The translations under genes and the position numbers were made by a program. Source: Saxidomus purpurata (lineage: Eukaryota; Mollusca; Bivalvia; Venerida; Veneridae). Taken from it: a stretch of 64,000 nt of DNA. The stretch covers positions 11,941,507 through 12,005,506 of the forward strand of contig JAFMSR010000007.1 in assembly GCA_022818135.1 (NCBI GenBank), written 5' to 3'. Below the pieces are notes generated by a model. That model was not told the origin of the DNA, made no database searches, and saw nothing but the letters and a program-made list of their open reading frames with translations. Positions 1 through 14,000 of the stretch are shown here, piece after piece (the stretch's first letter is position 1; every line of letters starts with the position of its first letter).

Positions 1-1430
1 ATTCTCACAAAATAAACAATAACATGCTAAAGAAAGCAGATGGATGGGCTTACCAACAGAAACAATGATGACAACATTGTCCGTATCTCCGCACCTTGGA
101 TGGTGAATACTTAATACATGTACATAGGAATAGAAAACAACACAATTACGTATATTTATTTCTTTATTTTGTCTAGAATCACTGGTAATGTATATTAAGT
201 TAATCAACCACTTTTTTTCTAAATGCAGAACTCCTTACATGTTAACATAGGAAAAGTGTAGCATAAACACGGTGGAGTGAATTTAAAACTGATATTTATT
301 GAATCATATCAAGGCAAACTGTAACACCTTAACTGTATTCTTTCATATTTCACACATGGAAGACCTTCTGAAAAAATGCTACTTCATGTTTCTTAATTCA
401 TGTTACATGTACCAGTACCTTCGTCAATTTTAAAGTTTGGTCACAGTAGTTACATGATAATGACTCTAAAGTATTTAACTTTTTCCTTTGAAATGACCTA
501 GTATGCTAGTTGTTTTGTAACCTAACCGAGTAGTGTGACCTAGAAATGAAAGGTTTTATATAGTTTTAGTTATAACACTAATCACAGACTATAGAGATGC
601 TTTTTTTAGAGATAAGCACTCTGTTAGTTTTTTCATGGTACATTTTGTATTTTTGAAAGCTGGAGAATGTGGTGTGAAAGTTACATGTGGCATGTGCTCT
701 ACAGTGTGGTGTGAATACTAGGTAAAACTGAAAATATTAAACTTCCAATAATCTTACTTCCATTTACTTCTACAAATTGGCAAGTCATATGTAACAGCAG
801 CGTTAACAATAGAAAGATTCCTACACCTTGTAAGAGCCAATTTCCCAGACAACAGTAAGAGTTTTGACATATTTACCATAAAAGATCATACACGAAAAAT
901 GCCACAATAACTTGCGACTTTAAGCATTCACTTTAATTGCTGAAGAAATTATTACATATAAAAATGATTTTATTCATAACATTTTTCTGCCAAAAAATGA
1001 GATAACTCTAGACCTGACATAAAAAGAAAGAAAAATTGGTTTTTAGTATGATACTATGTGAAACATTCCAGACAATTCCCACATCATTCAATCTTGTTAA
1101 AGAAAAATAAATTCCTTGATGGTGAAACATACATGTATGTCTAGTTATGTGTGCCTACTGGATGATAATCAATGCAGACAAATGAAAACTGATATTTGAT
1201 CATAATCAAACACGTTCGTATCGGTTTTACTTAGATCACAGAACTGTAAGTGTAAATACAAGTAATTAATAGTAAACATAAAAAATTAACATATCTGCTT
1301 GATTCATGCACCGGTATATAATAGAGCTCTAGTAAAATCAAAAATATTTCAAAATCATATAATAAAGTAAAGTAAGTTGAATTATAATGAGTAAAACCGT
1401 AACTACATATACATAATACATAGTTTTATT
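1..1430. other. AT-rich 3' flank, nothing recognised
   Basis: No exon-like open stretch, RNA gene or repeat was recognised. It lies downstream of the SEC14L stop codon. Confidence 0.4.
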
Positions 1431-1460
1431 TATGCTTTTTAGTAATATACTAAAATATAT

Positions 1461-1847
1461 CAGTGAAATAAAATTGATATTTCACTGGTTCAAAGCAGTG
1501 AAAATATCAAAATCTTCAAACCGGATTGATGTCAAAAAGTATATTGAGCGTAACGCATGCCGGAAACCAAACAAGGATGATGTCGTTAAAATAACGTCAA
1601 GTTTGCTATAATTTCTGATGATGTTTCCTGTGGTTTTCGACATGTTGTTGAAACAAACTCAATAAAAGTAGAGTTTTAAACATAAAATAAACAGAAAAAT
1701 TGTTGATATCAATGTAATATCACGTTAATTTCACTCATGAACACCGAAAGTAGTTATTTTCACTTGTGGCTGTGCCACTTGTGACAATATAACTTTTGGT
1801 GCCCACTTGGTGAAATTATAACGTGATATTACACCTAAACCAACAAT
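1461..1847. mobile_element. Palindromic MITE-like element
   Basis: A small hairpin (CAGTGAAAT at 1461-1469, ATTTCACTG at 1479-1487) precedes a larger imperfect palindrome. In that, the arm at 1699-1734 (containing AATATCACGTTAATTTCAC) pairs with 1810-1847 (GTGAAATTATAACGTGATAT). No coding capacity is visible. Exact ends are uncertain. Confidence 0.5.
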
Positions 1848-1869
1848 TATCCTCCATATAACAATCATG

Positions 1870-3750
1870 AATTGACATAATTATTTATGGAGTGCAAGTG
1901 ATTTCAGACATTCAATTTGTTTCATCTGGGATATAAAGGACATAAAACTTAATATAAAATAATCAATATGGTTGAGAATTTGGTGCAAAGAAACAACTAT
2001 TATAATGGTGAAGTCTGTTAACAAACAAGAACACAGTCCAGTGTAGAATATTAACGAAATAGTAAATCACTCAAATCAACCAAAATACTATTTATGAATA
2101 ATCTAACTGCATGCAAAATTAAGTCCAATTAACAGTGACCTAATTTAAAATTTTAGAAAATCCAGTTTGAAAACAAAAATCAAAACGGCCTTTTTATCTC
2201 ACCTAAGCAATATATACTACACACATTTGCAGACTTCAGAACATCTTGGTATTCTTATCTAAATTCAACTATTATCGATTGCTTACCGGTACCCTGATCA
2301 ATCTTTGTACAAACTTTGAATACCACTAGGTAAAGATGTTTCCCATTATTGAACAGAAATGTTACTGTATTACAAGGTCAATGAAACCTTGACCTTCTCA
2401 TTAACTGACCACAAAAAATGGAATGGTCAAATGATTGAGGGGAAAAAAGCTCCAATACTTTCTGAGAAGTATATTGTGGATGCTCCTTAATAAGACACTG
2501 ACCTTTGACACACAAATGTAAAATGCGATGTTACATGTTTTATCAACCTATGCAGGAAGTGTAGGGACAATAGACCAAAGTTCTCATCATTTACCATGCA
2601 AAGAGAATTTTCAAAGTGAAAATGAAATCCCCAAGATGTATGAAACCTACTGACAGACATCAAATGAATGTAGCATGATCTCTGCAATTTACATGAACAA
2701 ACAGCTAAAGCGAGCTGCTAATTTCACAGATACAAAAACAAACAAACAGGAATGTTTAAACATGATACATGATCGAACAACTTAACACCTTAACTAAAGC
2801 AACAATTGAATAAAGAGCATGTACAAAATAAAATGTTCATATTTTTCGTTAAATATATTTGGCTTTCCTATCAGAAAGACTGCTGCAAAACGCAACTTGA
2901 TTGACTGTGTTTTTTGAAAAGAAAGTTATGCAGTCATGCAGATCATTCAAAAAGCTGCTTTTCTGAAAGAGACAATAATAACAAGATTAACACAAGCTAT
3001 GTGAGACATCAATATATTCAACATTTCTTTAACATAGACAAACCGTCCCAGAAATCTTATCCAAGATATAAGAGAAACGGGCATAAACATCCGCAGTATA
3101 TACAAGATAATTGTTTAAAACTTTGAAAATCAACATAATAAAGGCAGTGACAGTGATCTAATGGCAAGAACTGAGCCATAAATCAACTACTCTATGATCT
3201 TTTAATCTCTTTTAAAAAAGTTTATTTCATCACTTTACCATTTAAGACAAGCTTGATATACAATATAGGTATGTACTGAATTAATTGCATAAACCGTTTA
3301 AAGTACTACAGTGTTGTGGGGTTGAAGGGGGGAGGGGTCTATGTTAAAGGCTATACAGGATTTATCGTAACAAATTTATCATAATACTTAATCCAGTCTG
3401 AACAGTAAAATTTACAATTCAAAGTACATGCCAAGCAGCAATATAAAAGCAGTTCATAAATGAGCATCACATTGTTGCATTGTTTTTTGGAAAATCCGAG
3501 ATATATAAAAGATGTTAGTAAAACACGTATGCCACCCTTGATGCAAAAGTTGAACTATGCAAGAACAGTTTTTAAAGTAAAAGTCACTGTGAAATTTGCA
3601 TAAGACCTAATAACCTGAAAATGAATAGCAGTTATCCACTGGTAATGACATATCAAGTTTTAGAATTAAAAAAGAAAATCTATGCCCTTGGCCCTAGTGG
3701 AAAAAAACAACAAAAAACGAAATATTCAACTTGACCTGCCATCCCTCCCC
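1870..3750. other. AT-rich intergenic DNA, nothing recognised
   Basis: Only short, compositionally unremarkable open frames. No conserved motif, splice-bounded exon or repeat was recognised. Confidence 0.35.
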
Positions 3751-3754
3751 CCAC

Positions 3755-4862
3755 CCCAATTTTTATTTTGTAACAGTGACCTTGATCTTGGTGACTCACT
3801 TGGTAATCCCAACCTTCCTGAGTTACTGAGAGAAAACCATTTTTCTATTGTTAGTAACAGTAACCTTGACCCTAGTGACCCAAAATGCAATCCTTAGCTT
3901 CCTCTCCCCACAAGCTACCTACACACCAAGTTTCAGTGCAATTGGTCACTCCTTACCCAAGTTAATTAGCGGAAACCACTTTTCTATTTTCAGTAACAGT
4001 GACTTTGACCCTCGTGACCACAAATGCACTCAAGCTTCCTCTCTCCGCAAGCTACCTACACACCAAGTTTCATTGCAGTTGGTCACTCCTAATTTAAGTA
4101 ATTAAGTGGAAACCATTTTTTATTTGTAGTAACAGTGACCTTGACGCTAATGACCCCAAACACTTTTCCAAGCTTCCTCTCCATACAAGCTACCTACACA
4201 CCAAGTTTAATTGCAATTGGTCATTCCTAACTAGAGTTATTGAGCAGAAACCATTTTTCTATTTTTAGTTTCAGTGACCTTGACCCTAGTGACCCCAAAT
4301 ATAATCACAAGCTTCCTTTTCCCCCGCAAGCTACCGACACACCAAGTTTCATTGCAATTGGTCACTCCTAACTAAAGATATTGAGCGTAAATCAAATGAA
4401 ACCATTCTACACTTCCAGGTCACGGTGACCTTTGATCTCTACTGACCTCAAGATCAATATGGGTCATCTACTGGTCATGACCAACCTCCACATCAAGTTT
4501 CAAGATCCTAGCCCAAAGTGTACTTGAGTTATCGTCCAGAAACGTTTTACTACTCCTGGTCACTGTGACCTTGACCTTTGACCCCGAAATTGATAGAGGT
4601 CCTTTACTGGTTATGACCAACCTCCACATCAAGTTTCAAGATGCTAGGCCCACCTGTTCTCAACTTATCATCTGGAAACCGTTCTACAATTCCAGGTCAC
4701 TGTGACCTTGACCTTTAACATACTGACCTCAAAAACAATAGGGGTCCTCTGCTGGTCATGACCAACCTCCACATTAAGTTTCAAGATCCTAGGCCCTGAC
4801 TGACCGATATATTGACCAACATTTGCAAACCAATATACCCCTCTTCTTTAAAGAAGGCATAA
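3755..4862 (+). repeat. Tandem-cored element, about 7 units of ~137 bp
   Basis: Units are marked by recurring GTAACAGTGACCTTGACC, then later by GGTCACTGTGACCTTGACC, with the conserved phrase CACACCAAGTTTCATTGCA. It ends in a short hairpin, CTTCTTTAAAGAAG, followed by gcataat. This plan (tandem core, hairpin end, no ORF) recurs in several families in this window. It lies just downstream of the SEC14L stop and may fall in its 3' UTR. Confidence 0.7.
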
Positions 4863-5008
4863 TTAGAAAGTCAACCTACAATACCACGGTATTTTAGGTC
4901 ATTCATACATTTAGCAAAGTTATATTTTGTTCAAAAGTTTGGTCCTTTGTTGGAAATGTAGGCTCCTGAGATCCTCTATACTGTTGTGTGAAAGTTAAAT
5001 GGTACGGT

Positions 5009-8000
5009 CTAAGATAAATTGTCTTCAGCCATTACAAATTCCTCCTCATCTTCATCATCAGTGTTGCTTTTTTTAGAAGCAGTTGATTTTGATTCTGGTT
5101 CCAGGATTTCTATGAGGTAGTAGACTTTCTTACTACGGGCCCAGCTGTATGTGTTGTCAAATCTAATCACATCTGAAAAATTATGAAGCCATATGAAACC
5201 TGGTATTTAACACTTTAACACTTTTCTAATCTGCATAATACCATTTACACAAGAGCCATGTTACACATGGTTAATCCCCCCGCCAGGAAAAAGTTACCTG
5301 AAGGTTGTACTTTCGTACATTTTATTTGGTGAGAGGAAATTCTTAAAAAGCCGTATAGTTATGGTCATGCTGAATACAGTTTTCAAGTAAGTGGAAAAAG
5401 AATAAGGCAATGAAGAGAAGGTTTGCAAAATTATATTAATGTTCATTATCAGTATAGGTATGATATTTTTCTATTTGACTAAAAGTAGACAAGGTAGAGT
5501 TATTGTTCTTGCACACCGCACTTCCTACCAATGTGCTATGTCAGTGTATTAAGTTTGAAGAAAATCCCTCAAGTACTTTTGGAGTTATGCTCCGGACAAA
5601 GTTTTTCAAGTAAATCTGATAAAGGGGAATAACTCTAAAAGTAGGCAAGGTAGAGTTATTGTTCTTACACACTGCACTTCCTACCAATGTGCTATGTCAG
5701 TGTATTAAGTTTGAAGAAAATCCCTCAAGTACTTTTGGAGTTATGCTCCGGACAAGTAAATCTAATAAAGGGGAATAACTCTAAAAGTAGGCAAGGTAGA
5801 GTTATTGTTCTTGCACACTGCACTTCCTACCAATGTGCTATGTCAGTGTATTAAGTTTGAAGAAAATCCCTCAAGTACTTTTGGAGTTATGCTTCGGACA
5901 AGTAAATCTGATAAAGGGGAATAACTCTAAAAGTAGGCAAGGTAGAGTTATTGTTCTTGCACACCGCACTTCCTACCAATGTGCTATGTCAGTGTATTAA
6001 GTTTGAAGTAAATCCCTCAAGTACTTTTGGAGTTATGCTCTGGACAAAACTTTTTAGAGTAAATCTGATAAAGGGGAATAACTCTAAAAGTAGGCAAGGT
6101 AGAGTTATTGTTCTTGCACACTGCACTTCCTACCAATGTGCTATGTCAGTGTATTAAGTTTGAAGTAAATCCCTCAAGTACTTTTGGAGTTATGCTTCGG
6201 ACAAGTAAATCTGATAAAGGGGAATAACTCTAAAAGTAGGCAAGGTAGAGTTATTGTTCTTGCACACTGCACTTCCTACTAATGTGCTATGTCAGTGTAT
6301 TAAGTTTGAAGTAAATCCTTCTAGTACTTTTGAAGTTATGCTCTGGACAAAACTTTTAGAGTAAATCTGATAAGGGGAATAACTCTAAAAGTATGCAAGG
6401 TAGAGTTATTGTTCTTACACACTGCACTTCCTACCAATGTGCTATGTCAGTGTAGTAAGTTTGAAGAAAATCCCTCAAGTACTTTTGGAGTTATGCTCCG
6501 GACAAGTAAATCTGATAAAGGGGAATAACTCTAAAAGTAGGCAAGGTAGAGTTATTGTTCTTGCACACTGCACTTCCTACCAATGTGCTATGTCAGTGTA
6601 TTAAGTTTGAAGAAAATCCCTCAAGTACTTTTGGAGTTATGCTCTGGACAAAACTTTTAGAGTAAATCTGATAAAGGGGAATAACTCTAAAAGTAGGCAA
6701 GGTAGAGTTATTGTTCTTGCACACTGCACTTCCTACCAATGTGCTATGTCAGTGTATTAAGTTTGAAGAAAATCCCTCAAGTACTTTTGGAGTTATGCTC
6801 CGGACAAAGTTTTTCAAGTAAATCTGATAAAAGGGGAATAACTCTAAAAGTAGGCAAGGTAGAGTTATTGTTCTTACACACTGCACTTCCTCCCAATGTG
6901 TTCTGTCAGTGTATGAAGTTTGAAGAAAATTGCTCAAGTACTTTTGGAGTTATGCTCCGGACAAAATTGGGACGGACGCACGGACGCACGGACGCACGGA
7001 CGGACGGACGGACGGACGGACGGACGAAGAGCATTTCTAATATCCCCTTCGCCTTCGGCGGGGGGATAAAAAATGAGCAAATGGCCTATAAAAAGCTTAC
7101 TATACATACAACAACAATACTTTGAAGGACAATACAATCTGGTACCTATCATTTGGAAATGACTGTTTTAACTGATCTGTTGTAGCAAAGTAAATGTTCA
7201 CAGAATACGTACATATACCAGGTATGTCACAGAATGCGTACATATACCAGGTATGTCACAGAATACGTACATATACCAGGTATGTCACAGAATGCGTACA
7301 TATACCAGGTATGTCACAGAATACGTACCTATACCAGGTATGTCACAGAATACGTACATATACCAGGTATGTCACAGAATACGTACATATACCAGGTATG
7401 TCACAGAATACATATATATATACCAGGTAAGTCACAGAATACGTACATATACCAGGTAAGTCACAGAATACATATATATATATATATATATATACCAGGT
7501 TAGTCACAAAATACGTACATATACCAGGTAAGTCACACTCCACAGCACCGTCTTCAGGGACTAGATGACAGTTTGATCTTTGTGTTGTAAGTATTGTGTC
7601 CATTTCACTTGCTTTTAATCGCTCCTTGGAATTCTTTCTGAACACACCAAACCCTATATCATAACCATCTGTTTGGAATTCATATCTATAGAACACAAAA
7701 TATGTCATACAATATACAAATTAAATTACTACAGTACTGTTCATCTGGCCATTAGTTTACAGAGAAAACACTGACAAACAAGATGAACAGATCCAAAAGT
7801 TTAATTCTTTACTTTCTCAGGTAAGCAATTACTTGTCCTAAAAATCAAAGTTTTGTACCTTACCAGTACTCTTTTTTTTCTTGGGGTGGTTTCGACTTTT
7901 AACTGTATTTTATATATTTAGAGCTTGAAAGTTCTGTTTACCAAACCATCGTAGACTCCATCCTCTATAGCAAACTGCTAATTTTTTCACAAAAAATATC

Positions 8001-11000
8001 CCCAGTTTGTTGCAATGCTCTAACCAATGCTTCTCAAGCAGTGAGAGATTCAGTGATTTGAAATCAGCCACCATAACCACTTTGGCCGTGGGGCAAGTCA
8101 CCTCAAAATTAACACTGTAGCAAGACAGACTAGATCTAATCATCTTAAATTAATTTAAAAGCTTGCTTTTTTTAACAAATCTTTACTGACCTAAGAACAC
8201 TGTTAGGTTCATGAACTTCATACTCTAACTGCAATGTTGAGCCTCGACCTATATTGCCTGTTACCATAGCATGATGGGGCACAGACTGGTTGTAATACTC
8301 CTTCGGAACTGGCCCGCCCTGACATATCTAAAATTTCATTCAAAACATTCACATGATGCTGCAAATTTGAAACATATTTTGGAGTTGCGTTGTGCTACAT
8401 TATTTTGTTTAAGACTGTTGCACATAGAGCCACAGTTCTATTTCAAAGCTATGCTATTTCTTTTTAAAGCCAAAGCAATGCAACTAATGTCTTCAGAAAC
8501 TACGGTCAAACCACTGTGTCAAAGACCACCTCTGAATAAAGACTACATTGTGGGAAAAAAACAGTAGAGAAAACCTTGCACTATTCGACTATTGTAGACA
8601 TCCCTGTGAATACAGACCACCTGTTAGCAAAGACTATCTGAGCTTCTTCCAGTCAGTGGTCTGCTTTCCCATGTTTGACTGTAGTAGGTGTTGGAGGCAG
8701 ATTGGAATCTCAGAGACAGGCAAAGAGGTATCTGGTATTTCTCATATATTGTGTTAATTTGAAGTATCATTCTGTATTACTTAATGTACTGAAATAGGGA
8801 AACAATATTCATTTGGTCAATTTAGCTAGGCCAAACAGAAATTAAACCTAATGCCCTAAAATTTTACTGTCTCCATCTTTTTGAGAGAGCAGTCAAGTTT
8901 GTTGATACTAAGCACAGTATAACAAGTTTACTTACATGTGTTCTACATCTGGGATCACCATCAGTGTCGGTCAAGGTACCACCGTAGCATGCTGGCAGAT
9001 TATCGGCAGATATTTCCTTCAATAAGGCCTCTGTATAATTACCTGCAACATGAACCTTGCTCTTTATCAACATGAAAACTTGGATTTCTACCATTTTGGT
9101 CAATGTAAAACCAGATCAACGAGTATTTTCACTTTTAATTATCTCTTAGCCTGCTGGTGGCAGGTCTGATCATGATCTGCACTGTTTGTTATTCAGTCAG
9201 CACATTTTGAGTTATCATCCCTATAAATTGGAGTCATGGTACTTTCCAAGCTGTAAGATTGGCAAGTCCATTTTAGAGATTCAACAGGATATGGGTTAAA
9301 AGTGTTTGCATAGCACTACTGTAAAAGTGTTGAGTTCTTTATTTCACGATTCTCCAATTTTATATTTATTCATGAGTTTTTTAATTCATCAGTGAGCACT
9401 ATCTTATTATTTTATACTCATTGTTTGTTTGCTATTTTAGCGAGTTTGATGAATTCACAAAGTGCTTCATTTGCGAAACAATAAAAACCTTGCGAAACTT
9501 TTTTACAGTATATCATAGTAAAGAAAAAGGAGAAAATTGTAGAGAACCAACCTGTTAATACTGTTACTTTCTTGACGGTATTTTCATGCATGAACGGTCT
9601 CACCAGCGACCATATTATAGGAAATATTTTAGGACCTGAAACAGTTCAACATTGTATAGCCTTTAATCTGTCGGAATAATATTTCTGTAAAAATTTATGC
9701 TCTTAAGATAAAATTGCGAAAGAAATAGTTCAGAAACAAGAGCTGTTATTGTAAAGTGACACATGTATAAGTGTATCAAACTAACAGACAAAGCCATATG
9801 TTAATGCACTCTGTCCACCTAGTTATATGTGAATTCTGTAGAATGTGAGATATTTGTACAAAACTACTTTAAATTCCAGCCAAGCATGACAATTTTAAGT
9901 TACAGCCCAGACACAACTTTCCATATACTGTGAGCAAAATGCGGGATCTAGTGGTCTTTGACCTTAAGTGTGACCTTGAACTTACGGACCAAGGTCTTAC
10001 CCATGACAACTTATGCATATGTGCTGTACATAGGTACCAGATTATCTCAAAATGCAGTCATTGGTTGCAAAAAAGTTTTGCAATCTCAACGTTTACTATA
10101 TACAGGTTTAGTTAAACACATTCATTCTTGTAACATGTATTGTGGACTGAATTCTTGCAAATTCCATTTACTATTCTTCGGTTGACTGCTTCCTGGAGTT
10201 TTCACCTGACTGTACTAACACTAAACGATTCAAAACAAGACATCAGTGTTGGTTTTGCTCTTGTTTTACCCCCACACATAAACAGGTTATGCCAGAACGG
10301 CAGCTCTAAAAGGCCGCAAAATATTTCAAACGAAAAACAATGTAGAAATTATGACATTTTATCAGAAATTGTATCATGGCTTTGAGATGAATCTATATGA
10401 GCAAACTAATCTATTCATTATATGATACTTTGTTCTGTGCAAGGGGGTGGAGCTTAAAACTGTTCCCTATCTGAAATATATCACAGTTTCAACAGAGTAG
10501 TATAAGAAATTGGCCATGATACAAATCCTATAGAGAACTGATTGGTAGAACAATTATGTTAGCATTCTTGATACATTGTAATTATTCCCGCAAACAGTTC
10601 TGAATCTAATACTAAGTCAATGTTTAGCTAATACTTTCAACATACTGTTTATCACAAACACACGTCTTAGTGACTCGGGATAGTGACTTTCAGCAGCGTC
10701 TACTATGGCAAGGTACATATCCACAGCTGAAATATACAGTAACAAAATGTAATATTTGGTAAATATATCAGTTCAACTTTAACTGAAATATCATATATAA
10801 ATGTATTACAAATTTCTACTTTTAATACATAGTTAAATAAACAGACATTTACCAGTATATACTGAAACGTGCCATTTACCATAAAATTATTGCAGGTATT
10901 AACCCTTGAAACAGTGTCATCAGAAAAGTGTACAGATAATTATCTTATTATTCTGTTATTTAGCCACAGTAAAAGTATGTTGTTAAAGTCATCCATTTAT

Positions 11001-14000
11001 ATTGAGTTTTTAAATAATTCACTATGATAAAGTTAAAGTACTTATAACATTTAATACATACATATTTTACATAAAATTAGTATACGTGTTTATATACATG
11101 AAAATAATAGGCTCATTGAAGGCACAAAGCAACATAATAGCAACAAATACACTGAAGTTTTAGAATCATTTTTTATTGCGTTTTTTTTGTCCTGAAATGC
11201 ATTACAATATAATTTTGCCATTAAAAATACCATCATCAATTCATCATGTACATATCACTATCTGCCAGCTCATTATTCTTCATATTTCTTACAGTCAAAT
11301 TACATGTTTTTTTCACACAAAAACAACTTAAGTTCTGTAAATATTGAATAAGCTAAGTGCTAATTATTAAACTTCATCTTTCAGAATGACCTGAAGTAGT
11401 CTACAGTCATTGCATAAAGTTTAGTTTGAGTACATTTACTAAAACATGTTCAAGACTAAACTGGTTTAAAGATCCAAGCACCAGGACCCCTGATTACAAA
11501 ACTTTTTTCTGCTCAACTCAATTTCTTCATTCTTTGCACCATAAAAGGTAAGTCTTACAAGTTTTCTTATTACTACTCCATTAATTTTCTTAGTTACAGT
11601 GCAAGAGGTAAAAAATGTTTCTTGCTAAATCCAAGTGATACATGAAAAAGGTTTAAAATAATGATACCAGATCACACAACAATCTATAATGCATATGCTT
11701 CAGAATTTGTTTCTGGTTTAATGCCTATTTCAACAGTATTTTAGTTATTTACAGATAGGTTGACTTTCTAACCACAGTTCCTTTGAACAACCAGCACTAG
11801 ATCTCTATCCTCCATACAGTAAGAAACTGCCAACATTCTCACATAAAGTGACAAGGTCAATAGCAAAGCTTGAACCTATGTGCTTCAGCAAGTGTTAAAA
11901 CAATGTCACAGGAGTATATGGTTATGACAAATTGAAGAGTACATGTATATATTTTTTGCTAAAGCCTCACTAAGAGGGCTATGATGGCCCTATATTGCTC
12001 ACCTGAGAACAGTAACACATGGTAAAAAGATCATCACATATAGTTCATCCAGACACACATACCAATGTACATTCATGATCCAATGTAATTGGGAACAAAC
12101 ATTTTTATGAGGTTTTTTAATTTTACCTGGTGACCTAGTTTTTGAACCGTTTTCAAGACAAACATTCTGGCCAACTTACCTGATGATTGGGTTCAAACTG
12201 TAGTTTCTAGAGCATTTGTAAGTTTGTTCTATAATTTGACCTAGTGACCTAGTTTTTCACCCTTAGTGTACCAAGCTTGCTATAGATTTCATCAAGACAA
12301 ACATTTTGAAAACTTTTTATAATGACTGCCTATCATGAAATGTGGTCTCTGGAGTGTTCACTAAAACATGTGCACAGAGGAAACATGACAGACAGACAGA
12401 CAGACAGACAGACTGACAACAGACATCTGGTGATCACAATGAGCTAAAGCAAACTGGTAATAACTGACCTCTACTACTGTGACCTTATATTTATATACAT
12501 GTATTATCATTTCAATCTCTCTACTAAGCAGGATTCAGTGTTTCACATGATGAAAACCCTTACACCATTTCTACAGTAACTGTTATGCAATGTATACAGG
12601 CATACTAGAAAAAGCAGTAAGCATGCAATCTGGTTTAAAATGTTCTTAAAAAAATTATATGAACATGAGACACAAATAATAGACTGCTTAACTCTCATCC
12701 TGTTGTTTTCACGTCTTAAAACCCTTCACCCAATCAAATTATAAAATGTGTATGTCCAACCTTTCCAGACACCACCACACATTCTTTCTTGGCTACTTTG
12801 GATTAAGTTTGGAATGACATCAAAATAAATAGGGATCATCAATTGACCACGGCCAAAATCCCTACAATGTTTGAGACAGTTGAACAAAAGCCTTCTCATG
12901 TTAGCAGTCAGCCCTACACACAATTTTGATATCAGATGTCTTCAAATTAATCATATGTTTTTCGGCAACTTTCACATAAAGGCACATTTCTATGAAATAT
13001 CATCAACATCTAACATAATTATGTTAATTTCTGAGAAGTTTGGTGGAAATTGGGAAGGTATTTAGTAGGAGATAGTACTTTAAAGTAAAATGTTGACTTA
13101 GCACACTTGACATAGGGAATTCATAATAGCTCACATTGATTACTTGGTGCTCAGGTGAGCTACATGTAACAAATAAAGTTTTCATAAAATTTTATCATTC
13201 TGTGATGCAATATTCTCTCAAGCAAAGAACAATGTACAAAATCAGTGTTTCCCATCCATCTAGAGATGAACTAGTTAGAATCCTTGGAGTGGTAGTCTTG
13301 TGTGTATCCGTGCTATACACTGGGCATGTAACAAAAACAAGGTGTCTATTCTTAAAAGAGCTAGGGACTGGTACCCAGATTCCCTTGCGGCAAGTCTTCC
13401 AAGGGTTGGCTGGGACTATAAACAATATCAAAAAATGTACAAAATTTATGCAATAAAATTCTTGAGTATAGAGGGTATCCAAAGTTGTAAGCCTTGTTCA
13501 AAAATAGAAAATAGGTAAGAATTTTTATTACCTTTAGTGACCTATTTCTTTCTATAGTTGTGAGCATGCAGCTCAAATGAGCTAAAAACTGTCATGAAAT
13601 TAATGACCCAAGCAGTGCCAGGAATACAGACTCCCAAGGAGTGGTATCAAAATGCATTATGCAACACCAAATTAAAACAAGTGGGCCATGATGGCTCTTT
13701 ATTGCTCACCTCAGTGACATTGCTCTATAAACAAGATACATTTTTATGATAAATTAATGCAAAATTTGCCCCAAGCTTTTCTTTTACTTGCCAGGGTGAC
13801 CTAGCCATTGACCCATGGTTACCTAGATTAAAAACATCTAGACAAACAGTCATGCTGACCATTTTTATGCAAATTATGTGTCAATTGTGATCTAAGGACT
13901 GTTAAAAAGGTTTTCCCTTGATTTAACCTAGTTATTAACCTCATGTGACCCAGTTACAAACCTAGCCAAGAAATCATTGAGCCAATCACTCTGACCAATT

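Noticed and set aside
6739..7125. 128-codon open frame on the plus strand
   Set aside because: Lies in the tandem-cored element and its GACG tract; the peptide repeats with the units and contains a GRTDGRTD run from the tetranucleotide.
7343..7708. 121-codon minus-strand open frame starting before exon 11
   Set aside because: It is exon 11 read into the adjoining minisatellite; exon 12 at 5009-5172 supplies the true GOLD-domain end. Kept only as a possible alternative-donor product in the findings.
8191..8327. Suspected frameshift in SEC14L exon 10
   Set aside because: A first reading suggested an extra base near 8280; recounting gave 137 nt and an unbroken frame that fits both neighbours.
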